From: Caulobacterales bacterium
GTDB lineage: Bacteria; Pseudomonadota; Alphaproteobacteria; Caulobacterales; Caulobacteraceae
Assembly: GCA_947474395.1 (NCBI GenBank)
Contig: CANJID010000036.1
Location: 1-42,166 of the forward strand
Length of the DNA: 42,166 nt
Reading direction: 5' to 3'
Position 1 is the first letter of the stretch, and each line of letters begins with the position of its first letter. Below, piece by piece: positions 1-7,905 of this stretch. The position numbers and the translations under genes were made by a program. The notes under the pieces were generated by a model. That model had not been told where the DNA came from, did no database searches, and saw nothing but the letters and a program-made list of their open reading frames with translations.

Positions 1-100
1 CGCCGCCGCCGCCGCCGCCTCCCCCGCCGCCGCCGCCGCCGCCGCCGCCTCCGCCCCCGCCGCCTCCCCCGCCGCCGCCGCCTCCGGCTCCGGCTCCGGT
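1..100 (+). repeat. CCG trinucleotide-rich simple repeat encoding polyproline
   Basis: The first ~100 bases are nearly pure CCG/CCT/CCC codons, all proline in the reading frame of the OmpA-like gene. Synonymous interruptions (cct, ccc) break the perfect repeat. The tract could vary in length by slippage, which would change the linker length, but a change other than a multiple of 3 would destroy the protein. Confidence 0.85.
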
Positions 101-446
101 TCCTGAGGCCCGGGAATTCATCGTCTACTTCCCCTTCGACCAGTCGATCCTGACTCAGGACGCCCAGGCCGTCGTGCAGCAGGCCGCGCAATACGCGACC
201 AGCGGCCGGGCGACCCAGGTGATCGTGATCGGTCACACCGACACGTCCGGTTCGCTGGCCTACAACGTCCGCCTGTCGGAACGCCGCGCTAAGGCCGTCG
301 CCGATGCGCTGGTGGGCCTTGGGGTGAACCAGGGTGTCATGTCCGTCGACTGGAAGGGCGAAAGCCAACCGGCCGTTCAAACGGGCGATGGCGTGAAGGA
401 GCCGCTGAACCGGCGCACGACCATCAACATCAACTTCGGCCGCTAA
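1..446 (+). CDS. OmpA-family outer-membrane/peptidoglycan-binding protein, C-terminal part (5' end outside window)
   Basis: The frame is open from the left edge (first full codon at base 3) to the TAA at 444-446. It begins with an almost uninterrupted proline run of about 30 residues, then a short Ala/Pro/Val linker. An OmpA C-terminal domain follows, recognisable from FIVYFPFDQS at its start and from GHTDTSGS...YN..LSERRAKAV, where the Asp and Arg are the residues that in this family bind diaminopimelate of peptidoglycan. The protein probably ties the outer membrane to the cell wall, with the proline run as a stiff spacer from an N-terminal beta-barrel or lipid anchor that is not visible. 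A strong terminator lies 65 bp downstream. The domain call is firm. Whether the missing part is a barrel (OmpA) or a lipoprotein (Pal-like) cannot be decided. Confidence 0.9.
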   Translation, partial: PPPPPPPPPPPPPPPPPPPPPPPPPPPPAPAPVPEAREFIVYFPFDQSILTQDAQAVVQQAAQYATSGRATQVIVIGHTDTSGSLAYNVRLSERRAKAVADALVGLGVNQGVMSVDWKGESQPAVQTGDGVKEPLNRRTTININFGR

Positions 447-510
447 GGCTGAGCGGGGAGCTTCGGGTCCGCCCGAGGCTCCCTACAGCCTTCAAAGCCA
501 GACCTATCGA

Positions 511-541
511 GAGCCCGGTGCAAGCCGGGCTCTTTTCTTTT
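511..541 (+). terminator. Rho-independent terminator after the OmpA-like gene
   Basis: An 8-bp perfect stem, GAGCCCGG (511-518) with CCGGGCTC (525-532), has a 6-nt loop and is followed by TTTTCTTTT. The T-rich tract is on the plus strand only, so it serves the OmpA-like gene. Confidence 0.9.
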
Positions 542-604
542 GAGTTGATGGGGTCGAGCCGTCGCCCCGCCTGACCTACCCGAAGGCCGCTTGGATCGAA
601 GGGT

Positions 605-2242
605 CTAGGGCGCGACCGGCTTGCCGGTCCGGGGATCGCGCGGCTGGGGCTTGAAGCCGAGGCCGACGAACAGGCGCATCTCCCGCACCCGCTTGGGGTC
701 CAGCCGGATCCGCAGGAACTCCTCGTCCCGGATGGCGGGGAAGTCGGCCTTCTCCTCCTTCAGGAAGTCGGGGACCATGCCCACCATCAGGACGCGCGCG
801 CCGAGGGCGGGGGTCAGGGGGTTAGAGGTCTCGGCCTGATTCTGGGCCTTGGACTGGCGCACCCACATGACCAGGGGCGGGTCCCCCGGATGGCCGAGGC
901 GGTCCCGCCCGTAATAGGCCATGGCGTTGAACAGGAAGCGGTCGTCGACGGCGATGGCGGTGAGGCCACCCTTCAGGCGCTCCTCACCGGCCCGGTCGAG
1001 GGCGGCGTCGGTGGAGGAGGCCCACCCCCTGGCCCGCTTGAAGGCGTTGGAAAGCCCCAGCCGGTCGGCCATGCCCGAGGACGCCGCCGCCGTCAGGAAC
1101 ACGGCCCCGATCAGCGCCTTGATCGACACCAGGGTGGCCAGGGTGCGATTGGCCCGCCAGCGCAGCAACCAGGCCGCCACCAGCACCGAGGCGGGGCTGT
1201 AGGCCGCCCCGGCCCAGTTGGCGTTGGCTCGCGACAGGGCCGCGACCGCCAGGATGATCAGCAGGGGCGGCAGGGTCAGGGACAGGAGCAGCTTGTCCGC
1301 GGGCTCCAGCCGGCGCCGATAGGCCAGGACCGCGCCGCCGCCCACCAGCACCGCGAAGGAGATCGGTCCGAACACCCCGAACTGCGAGCCGAGGAAGCCC
1401 AGGGCCCCGCGGGGATCGAAGGCCAGGGCGCTGGCGGGGGGCGCGTCCTCGGCCCTCCCCAGATTGGCGTTGGCCGCCGTGTGGGCGATGGTCTCGAACC
1501 CGTGGCTGACGTTCCAGGCCAGGTTGGGGGCGAGGCAGGCAAGGATAAGCCCGATGGTCAGGGCCAGTTCGCGCCAGCCCCACCGGGCCCGCGCCTCTCG
1601 GCTCCAGAGGGCATGCAGGATCAGGCCGAGCACGAAATAGAAGGCGGCGTACTTGGCCAGCACCGCCAGGCCCACCGACAGGCCGATCCCCGCCGCCCAG
1701 CGGAGGCGCTCCTGCGCCGGGGCGGTCACGAAGCCGGCGTAGGCCCAGAGGCCCAAGGACAGGAAGGCCAGCAGCGGGGCGTCGGTGGAGACGACCCCGG
1801 CCGAGAGCTGGACCCCCGGCGCCAGGCTGTAGACCACCGCCGCCCAGAAGCCGGTCCAGCCGCCGTAGAGCCGGGTCCCGGCCCGCTGCAGGGCGAGGGC
1901 GGCGACGGCGTGGCAAAGGGGGGCGCTCAGCCGCACCCAGGGCTCGGCCTCGCCCCCCAGGGCCGTGGTGGCCCGAATCAGCCAGGCGATCATCGGCGGC
2001 TTGGAAAAATACCCGAACGCCAGCTCGCGCGACCACAGCCAGTACTGGGCTTCGTCCGGGTAGAGCTCGAGGGGCGTGTGGAACAGGACCGCCAGGCGGA
2101 GCACGGTGAGACCGGCGATGAAAGCCAGGGTCAGCCGCAGGGGAACGCCCAAGGCTGCGGCAGTCCCGTCGGGGGTCGTTGTCTGGGCCACTGTGGCTCC
2201 CGCCGCCGGCGCGCAAATCGCCGGCGCCGGAGGATGGCCCAT
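605..2242 (-). CDS. GT39/ArnT-like polytopic membrane glycosyltransferase
   Basis: 545 residues with about ten hydrophobic segments. After the first membrane segment comes YPDEAQYWLWSR followed by FGYFSKPPMIAWL. This is the periplasmic loop with the acidic pair typical of the PMT_2/ArnT group, which transfer a sugar from a polyprenyl-phosphate donor to lipid A, protein or another glycan on the outer face of the inner membrane. The C-terminal ~120 residues are a soluble domain. Acceptor and sugar cannot be read from the sequence. The start at 2242 (ATG) leaves a ~30-residue Ala/Pro/Thr-rich N-terminus before the first membrane segment; a shorter start is possible. It is transcribed away from the TonB-dependent receptor at 2441, sharing its ~200-bp upstream region. 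No terminator is visible beyond its 3' end. Confidence 0.82.
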   Translation of the reverse strand: MGHPPAPAICAPAAGATVAQTTTPDGTAAALGVPLRLTLAFIAGLTVLRLAVLFHTPLELYPDEAQYWLWSRELAFGYFSKPPMIAWLIRATTALGGEAEPWVRLSAPLCHAVAALALQRAGTRLYGGWTGFWAAVVYSLAPGVQLSAGVVSTDAPLLAFLSLGLWAYAGFVTAPAQERLRWAAGIGLSVGLAVLAKYAAFYFVLGLILHALWSREARARWGWRELALTIGLILACLAPNLAWNVSHGFETIAHTAANANLGRAEDAPPASALAFDPRGALGFLGSQFGVFGPISFAVLVGGGAVLAYRRRLEPADKLLLSLTLPPLLIILAVAALSRANANWAGAAYSPASVLVAAWLLRWRANRTLATLVSIKALIGAVFLTAAASSGMADRLGLSNAFKRARGWASSTDAALDRAGEERLKGGLTAIAVDDRFLFNAMAYYGRDRLGHPGDPPLVMWVRQSKAQNQAETSNPLTPALGARVLMVGMVPDFLKEEKADFPAIRDEEFLRIRLDPKRVREMRLFVGLGFKPQPRDPRTGKPVAP

Positions 2243-2330
2243 TAAACCGGCGCCTGCGAAGCGGGAAGCTTCCTTTCTCGTCGTCTCCGGGGCAGTGTCG
2301 CAAAACCGTCGGAAATCCGTTGTCGGAGCG

Positions 2331-2370
2331 TGACACTTTTGTCGTCATAGGTCCTGACGTTTGTCGTCAG
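2331..2370. promoter_or_regulatory. Paired palindromic operator-like sites between the GT39 gene and the TonB-dependent receptor
   Basis: A perfect inverted repeat CTGACG-TTTGT-CGTCAG occupies 2354-2370. A second, imperfect copy of the same shape, TGACAC-TTTTG-TCGTCA, occupies 2331-2347. They share the direct repeat TTTGTCGTCA, and their centres are 23 bp apart, about two helical turns. The arrangement suits a dimeric regulator bound at two sites. No regulator gene is adjacent, so its identity is unknown. Confidence 0.4.
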
Positions 2371-2440
2371 AAGTTCCAAAAGCGTAGTTATTTCAGATCG
2401 CCATGAGGCGCGCAGACGCGCGCCCGCCTGAGGGGTGTCC

Positions 2441-5400
2441 ATGTTGACCAAGAGGCTGAGCGCCGGCGCCGGCGTCATTACGCTTGCCATGGCCCTGACG
2501 GCCACCGCGGCCTATGCGCAGGAAACCACCGGGGGCATCCGCGGGCAGATCACCGCCGCGGGCAAGCCGGTCGCCAACGCCACCGTTGTGGTCACCCACG
2601 TGCCTACCGGCACCCGCGCGACCAGCATTACCAATGCGGACGGCTTTTACTCCACCCGGGGCCTTCGGGTCGGCGGCCCCTACACTGTCGAGGCCAGCGC
2701 CCCCAACGTGGAGGGCGAAAAGACCGAGGTCGCGTTGATCACCGTGGGCGAACCCACGGCCGTTGACCTGGTCCTGAACCCGGCCGCCACAGCCGTGGCC
2801 GAGGTGGTGGTGACCGCCGCCCCCGTCCAACGCAACAACGGGCCAACCACTCGATTCACCGTTTCCCAGATCGAGAACGTGCCCTCGATCAACCGCGACC
2901 TGAAGGACCTTGCCCGGATCGATCCCTTCGCCACCCTCGATTCCTCGAACCAGAACGCCCTGTCCTTCGCCGGCGTGAACACCCGCTTCAACCAGCTGAC
3001 CGTCGATGGCGTGCGCCAGAACGACGACTTCGGACTGAACAACAACGGCTATCCGACCCAGCGCTCCCCGGTGTCGCTGGAAGCGGTGCAGGCCGTCTCG
3101 GTGTCGGCGGTCCCGGCCAGCGTGATCAACGACGGCGCCCTCGGCGGGGCCATCAACGTGGTCACCAAGTCGGGCACCAACACCTTCCACGGATCGGGCT
3201 TCTACGAGAAGACCGGGCGCGAGTGGCAGGGAGACTCGGTCCGCGGAGCCCTTGCCGGCGCTCCTTTTGAGGAGCGCTACTGGGGCGGCACCTTCGGCGG
3301 CCCGATCTGGAAGGACCGGCTGTTCTTCTTCCTGTCTTACGAGAACTACAACGGGCAGTTCAGCCTCGACGAAGGTCCGTTCGATCTGGGCCGCGCCGTG
3401 TCCATCCCGCGCATCTCCTCGACCGCGGTGAACACCTTCACCGCCGCGGTGAAGAGCACCTACGGCTACGATGCCGGCACCTTTGTGACGGGCGCCCCGC
3501 CGGTGACCGACGAAAAGTTCCGGGCGCGGATCGACTGGAACATCACCGACAACCACCGCCTGATGTTCAGCTACCAGAAGACGGACGGCAATTCGTACAA
3601 CGGCTCGACCTCTTCGGTGTTCATCAGCGGCGACTCGACCACCCAACCCCGGATCGGCCTGGAATCCACCCAGTACAACAAGCACGAGGTCCTGGACTCC
3701 TACACCGTCCAGCTGAACTCGGACTGGACCAGCAATTTCTCGACCGAGCTGCGCTACAACTACAAGCAGGTCGACACCACCCAGATCCCCCTGGGCGGAC
3801 TGACGGTCGGGCAGGTGGACGTTACGGTCACCGACCTGGCCGGGGTCGCCGCCGGGACCGGCACGCCCCAGATCCGCTTCGGCGCGGATATCAGCCGCCA
3901 CGACAACTACCTGAACACCAAGGTTCAGACCATCGAGGGGATCGCCCGCTACCGCCGCGGTCCCCACGAATTGCTGGCGGGCATCCGTACCGAGACCGAC
4001 GACGTCTACAACGTGTTCGTCGGCAACTCGATCGGCACCTACACCTTCTCCAGCTACGCAAATTTCCTGGCCAAGACCGCCGCCACTTTCACAGCGACGG
4101 GCGCCGTGGCGAACCCGTCGGCCGGAACGGTCCCCGCGACCCTGGGCACCGCCCGCAACGGGGTGTCCGAGTTCGCCTTCCGCCAGAATTCGATCTACGG
4201 CGAGGACAACTGGCAGATCACGGACAATTTCAGCGTCCTGTTCGGCCTGCGCTACAATTGGTTTTCGACCAGCGACTCGCCCGTAGAGAACGTCAACTTC
4301 GCGTCGCGCAACGGCTTCTCAAACTCCCAGAGCATCGACGGCAAGAGCATCATCCTGCCGCGCGTCAGCTTCAACTGGCGGCCCCAGTCCGGCATGACCA
4401 TGACGGGCACCCTTGGCCGCTACTCCTCGACCGGGCTGAACGTCTGGCTGTCCAATCCCTTCGCCAACGACGGCGTGCGTCAGACCATCGCCGTCTGCCC
4501 GGCGGCGCCCTTCCTCAACGTCGACATAACCAAGGCGCCGGCAGGCTGCACCTTCACCCCCGGCAACGGCAACACCAACTTCCTCGCCCCCGACTTCAAG
4601 GTCCCGACGGTGTGGAAGGCGACCCTGTCCTACGCCTACCGCTTCGACCTGCCGGGCCTGCTGGGCAAGAACTGGCTGCTGCAAGGCGACGTGCTCTACC
4701 AGACCAACGAGAACGCCCTCTATTGGCATGACTACCGCGCCCGCATCATCGGCCAGGCGCCGGACGGCCGCCCGGTCTATGGCCGGACCACTGTCGGCAC
4801 CATTGGCGCCAACCAGTTCGACATGGCCCTGGCCAACAACGACAAGGGCCACAACCGGGCCATGACGCTGACGGTGGGCAAGGACTGGGACACGGGCTGG
4901 GCAAAGGGGCTGTCCATGCGGGCGGCGATGACCAACACCCGGGGCACCGACGGCAACCCGATGACCAGCTCCATCGCCCTGTCGAGCTTCGTGCGCTTCG
5001 CCTCGGCGGACCACAACAACCCGACCTCGGCGACCTCGGACTACGAAATCCGCAACCGCTTCTCGCTGACCACTACCTACAATCGGAGATTCTTCGGCGA
5101 CAATCTGACCAACATAACCATCTTCGCTCAGCGTCGATCCGGTCTTCCCTTCTCGTACGTGTTCGCCAATAGCGGCACTTCGGGCTTCGACAACGACTTC
5201 GGCGAAATCGTCACCAGCTACAGCGGTCGCCAGGTCTCCTCCGCCGACCTGCTCTACGTCCCCCAGGCCAGCGGCGGCCACGTGACCGCCACCAGCGACC
5301 CGAAGGTCGTCTATGCGGCGGGCTTCGACGTCCAGGCCTTCGACAACTTCCTGCAGAAGACCGGGCTGATCGACTACGCCGGCCGGATTTCGCCGCGGAA

Positions 5401-5749
5401 CGAATTCAAGGGCCGTAGCGTCACCACCGTCGATGTCCACCTCAGCCAGGAACTGCCGGCCTTTTTCCCGCGGGGGGCAAAACTGGTGGCCTATCTGGAC
5501 CTGCTCAACCTGGGCAATCTGCTCAACGACAGCTGGGGCACGCTCGACCAGTACGACTTCTACCGCGGGGTCTCGGTGGTTGACGTCACCTGCGGCGCGG
5601 CGGCGGGTTCATGCGCCGTGCCTGGCGCCAAGTACACCTACTCTGGCCTCGTCACCGAACCCGGCACCACCGACCAGCCGCGCAAGCCGTTCATCGTCAA
5701 CAGCGGCTCCCTCTGGCAGCTCAAGGCGGGGATCAAGTTCCGCTTCTGA
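2441..5749 (+). CDS. Oar-type TonB-dependent outer-membrane receptor with N-terminal carboxypeptidase-regulatory-like domain
   Basis: About 1100 residues. Residues 1-26 are a signal peptide ending AAYA. Residues ~31-112 form a carboxypeptidase-regulatory-like beta-sandwich (GGIRGQITAAGKPVANATV and TNADGFYSTRGL). The plug domain follows (~120-245: LTVDGVRQND, ALGGAINVVTKSGTN), then a large beta-barrel ending in aromatic Phe (IKFRF). This layout is that of Oar-like receptors, which import large substrates (peptides, glycans or siderophores) using TonB energy; the substrate is not identifiable. The ATG at 2441 is chosen over an in-frame GTG at 2435 because GAGGGG at 2430-2435 sits 5 nt before the ATG and overlaps the GTG. 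It stands alone between paired palindromes upstream and a strong terminator downstream. Confidence 0.9.
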   Translation: MLTKRLSAGAGVITLAMALTATAAYAQETTGGIRGQITAAGKPVANATVVVTHVPTGTRATSITNADGFYSTRGLRVGGPYTVEASAPNVEGEKTEVALITVGEPTAVDLVLNPAATAVAEVVVTAAPVQRNNGPTTRFTVSQIENVPSINRDLKDLARIDPFATLDSSNQNALSFAGVNTRFNQLTVDGVRQNDDFGLNNNGYPTQRSPVSLEAVQAVSVSAVPASVINDGALGGAINVVTKSGTNTFHGSGFYEKTGREWQGDSVRGALAGAPFEERYWGGTFGGPIWKDRLFFFLSYENYNGQFSLDEGPFDLGRAVSIPRISSTAVNTFTAAVKSTYGYDAGTFVTGAPPVTDEKFRARIDWNITDNHRLMFSYQKTDGNSYNGSTSSVFISGDSTTQPRIGLESTQYNKHEVLDSYTVQLNSDWTSNFSTELRYNYKQVDTTQIPLGGLTVGQVDVTVTDLAGVAAGTGTPQIRFGADISRHDNYLNTKVQTIEGIARYRRGPHELLAGIRTETDDVYNVFVGNSIGTYTFSSYANFLAKTAATFTATGAVANPSAGTVPATLGTARNGVSEFAFRQNSIYGEDNWQITDNFSVLFGLRYNWFSTSDSPVENVNFASRNGFSNSQSIDGKSIILPRVSFNWRPQSGMTMTGTLGRYSSTGLNVWLSNPFANDGVRQTIAVCPAAPFLNVDITKAPAGCTFTPGNGNTNFLAPDFKVPTVWKATLSYAYRFDLPGLLGKNWLLQGDVLYQTNENALYWHDYRARIIGQAPDGRPVYGRTTVGTIGANQFDMALANNDKGHNRAMTLTVGKDWDTGWAKGLSMRAAMTNTRGTDGNPMTSSIALSSFVRFASADHNNPTSATSDYEIRNRFSLTTTYNRRFFGDNLTNITIFAQRRSGLPFSYVFANSGTSGFDNDFGEIVTSYSGRQVSSADLLYVPQASGGHVTATSDPKVVYAAGFDVQAFDNFLQKTGLIDYAGRISPRNEFKGRSVTTVDVHLSQELPAFFPRGAKLVAYLDLLNLGNLLNDSWGTLDQYDFYRGVSVVDVTCGAAAGSCAVPGAKYTYSGLVTEPGTTDQPRKPFIVNSGSLWQLKAGIKFRF

Positions 5750-5774
5750 TCGGCGTGCGCACCGACATGGAGAA

Positions 5775-5801
5775 GGGCGGCCTTTGCGGGCCGCCCTTTT
5801 T
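5775..5801 (+). terminator. Rho-independent terminator after the Oar-type receptor
   Basis: An 8-bp stem, GGGCGGCC (5775-5782) with GGCCGCCC (5789-5796), has a 6-nt loop and is followed by TTTTT. It separates the receptor from the polyamine genes. Confidence 0.92.
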
Positions 5802-5865
5802 CGTTCGGCGCTTGACGCAGGGGGCGCCTGTTCCCACTTTCGCCCGCTCTTGATTGGAGGGCTGG

Positions 5866-6870
5866 ATGAGCCTGGTCGTACCGGCTGAATGGGCGCCGCA
5901 TCGGGCCATGTGGCTCGGCTTCCCGAGCCATGAGGACCTGTGGCTGGAGGACCTCGCCGAGGCGCAAGCCGAGGTGGCGGCCCTGGCCCGCGCCCTGGCG
6001 GGCCCGGGGGCTGAGCGGGTGCGCCTCTTGGTCTGCGGCGACGCCGCAGAGGCCGCCGCCCGCGCCCTGATCGACGGGGCTTCCGGCATCGAGATCGTGC
6101 GGGGCCAATTCGGCGACATCTGGCTGCGCGACACCGGCCCGATCTTCGCCCGGCGCGGCGAGGAGAGTGTGGCCGTCGCCTTCCGCTTCAACGGCTGGGG
6201 CGGCAAATATGTGCTGGAGGACGACGACACCGTGGCCGAGCAGATCTCCGCCGCGGCGGGGGTTCCCCGGCTGGAACATGACTTCGTGCTGGAGGGCGGC
6301 GCTATAGATCACGACGGTTTTGGCGCCATCCTGACCACCCGCCAGTGCCTGCTCAATCCCAACCGCAACCCGGACTGGGACGAGAAGACCGCCGAGGCCG
6401 CCCTCGCCGAGGCGGTGGGCGCCAAGACGGTTCTCTGGCTGGGCGACGGCCTCGCCAACGACCACACCGACGGTCACGTCGACAACCTCGCCCGCTTCGT
6501 GGCGCCGGCGACGGCCGCCTGTCCGGTGGCGCTGGGGCGGGACGACCCCAACGCCGGGGTCTATGACGACGCCGCGCGCAAGCTCTCGGGCTTCCGCGAC
6601 GCCCGGGGCGGGCAGATCCAGGTGCTGCGCATCCCCTCGCCCGGACGCATCGAGGACGAGGACGGAAAGGTCATGCCGGCCTCGCACATGAACTTCGTCA
6701 TCGCCAACGAGGCGGTGATCGCCCCGATCTACGAGGAGCGGGCGAGGGCGCTCACCCTCGACGCCCTGCAGTCGATGTTCCCCGAGCGGGCGGTGATCGG
6801 CCTGCCGTCGCGGGCCCTCCTGACCGGGGGCGGCTCGTTCCACTGCATCACCCAGCAGGAGCCGCAGTAG
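5866..6870 (+). CDS. aguA: Agmatine deiminase
   Basis: This enzyme hydrolyses agmatine to N-carbamoylputrescine and ammonia in the cytoplasm, the first step of the agmatine route to putrescine. The 334 residues (family usually 340-370) carry the peptidyl-arginine-deiminase-family signatures: WLRDTGP with Asp89, EGGAIDHDG at 143-151, NDHTDGHVD with His204, and the catalytic-cysteine motif GGGSFHCITQQ with Cys327. The ATG at 5866 is taken as start because GGAGG lies at 5856-5860, 5 nt upstream; an in-frame TTG at 5854 overlaps that site. aguB begins 2 nt after its stop, so the two are one operon. No arginine decarboxylase is in the window, so agmatine must be made elsewhere or imported. Confidence 0.95.
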   Translation: MSLVVPAEWAPHRAMWLGFPSHEDLWLEDLAEAQAEVAALARALAGPGAERVRLLVCGDAAEAAARALIDGASGIEIVRGQFGDIWLRDTGPIFARRGEESVAVAFRFNGWGGKYVLEDDDTVAEQISAAAGVPRLEHDFVLEGGAIDHDGFGAILTTRQCLLNPNRNPDWDEKTAEAALAEAVGAKTVLWLGDGLANDHTDGHVDNLARFVAPATAACPVALGRDDPNAGVYDDAARKLSGFRDARGGQIQVLRIPSPGRIEDEDGKVMPASHMNFVIANEAVIAPIYEERARALTLDALQSMFPERAVIGLPSRALLTGGGSFHCITQQEPQ

Positions 6871-6872
6871 CC

Positions 6873-7748
6873 ATGGCCCGCACCATTACGCTTGGCGTGA
6901 TCCAGACGGCCTACGGGTCGGACATGGCCGCCAACATCGCCAGGACCGCGGACTTCGTGCGCGAAGCCGCGTCCAAGGGGGCGCAGGTGATCCTGCCCTC
7001 GGAGCTGTTCCAGGGCCCATACTTCTGCGTCACCCAGGAGGAGCGCTGGTTCGCCACCGCCTATCCGTGGAAGGAGCATCCCTGCGTCGTCGCCATGGCG
7101 CCCCTGGCGGCGGAGCTGGGCGTGGCCATCCCGGTTTCGATCTTCGAGAAGGACGGGCCGCACTACTTCAACAGCCTGGTGATGATCGACGCCGACGGCC
7201 GCCCCTTGGGGGTCTATCGCAAGAGCCACCTGCCCGACGGGCCGGGCTACCAGGAGAAGTACTACTTCCGCCCCGGCGACACGGGCTTTCGGGTCTGGGA
7301 CACCCGGTTCGGCCGGATCGGCACGGGGATCTGCTGGGACCAGTGGTATCCGGAGGCCGCCCGCGCCATGGCCCTGATGGGCGCCGAGGTGCTTCTCTAT
7401 CCCACCGCCATCGGCTCGGAGCCGCATGATTCCAGCCTGGATACGCGCGACCCCTGGCGGCGGGTGATGCAGGGCCACGCCGTCGCCAACGTCATCCCCG
7501 TGGCCGCCGCCAACCGCATCGGCTTCGAGCCCGGCGGGGCTGGGGGGCAGAGTTTCTACGGCTCGTCCTTCCTGGCCGACCACCGGGGCGACCTCGTGGC
7601 CGCCTTCGAGCGGGAGGAGGAGGGGGTGCTGACGGCGAGCTTCGACCTCGACTTCCTGGCCACCCACCGCGCCGCCTGGGGCTTCTTCCGCGACCGCCGC
7701 ACCGACCTTTATGAGGCGTTGGGTCCCGCCAAGGTGTTCGGGAAGTAG
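6873..7748 (+). CDS. aguB: N-carbamoylputrescine amidase (nitrilase superfamily)
   Basis: This enzyme cleaves N-carbamoylputrescine to putrescine, CO2 and ammonia. The 291 residues show the Glu-Lys-Cys triad of the carbon-nitrogen hydrolase family: Glu44 in LPSELFQGPYF, Lys117 in YRKSHLPDG and Cys154 in GICWDQWYPE. The DQWYPEAAR segment and the length are typical of the plant/bacterial N-carbamoylputrescine amidase group rather than of other nitrilases. It directly follows aguA (2-nt gap), which supports the assignment. A structured repeat element begins 9 bp after its stop and may act as the 3' end of the transcript. Confidence 0.95.
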   Translation: MARTITLGVIQTAYGSDMAANIARTADFVREAASKGAQVILPSELFQGPYFCVTQEERWFATAYPWKEHPCVVAMAPLAAELGVAIPVSIFEKDGPHYFNSLVMIDADGRPLGVYRKSHLPDGPGYQEKYYFRPGDTGFRVWDTRFGRIGTGICWDQWYPEAARAMALMGAEVLLYPTAIGSEPHDSSLDTRDPWRRVMQGHAVANVIPVAAANRIGFEPGGAGGQSFYGSSFLADHRGDLVAAFEREEEGVLTASFDLDFLATHRAAWGFFRDRRTDLYEALGPAKVFGK

Positions 7749-7756
7749 GCGCCTGT

Positions 7757-7894
7757 GAGTCGCTCCCCCTCTGGGGGAGCTGTCGCCCCGAACGGGGCGG
7801 CTGAGGGGCTCAAGGGCGCGGCGGTTCAGTTCGCGCCCTCGAGCCCCTATCGTCGGCCCGTCCGGGCCGACACTTTCCCCAGAGGGGAAAGGAC
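7757..7894 (+). repeat. Five-hairpin intergenic repeat element, copy A
   Basis: 138 bp with five consecutive inverted repeats. (1) GCTCCCCC 7762-7769 with 7773-7780. (2) CGCCCCG 7784-7790 with 7793-7799. (3) A long central stem: GGGGCTC 7805-7811 with 7841-7847, plus AGGGCGCG 7813-7820 with 7832-7839. (4) GTCGGCCCG 7852-7860 with 7863-7871. (5) CTTTCCCC 7873-7880 with 7884-7891. The reverse complement of 33461-33600 is clearly the same element. In hairpins 2 and 4 the two copies differ in sequence but keep pairing. It fills the whole gap between aguB and the convergent deoxyhypusine-synthase-like gene. Confidence 0.88.
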
Positions 7895-7905
7895 TTAAGC
7901 GCCGC

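Noticed and set aside
890-2245. 451-codon plus-strand open frame opposite the GT39 gene
   Set aside because: Antisense shadow in GC-rich DNA: composition dominated by Gly, Gln, Arg and Pro, no domain, while the minus-strand frame encodes a clear membrane transferase.
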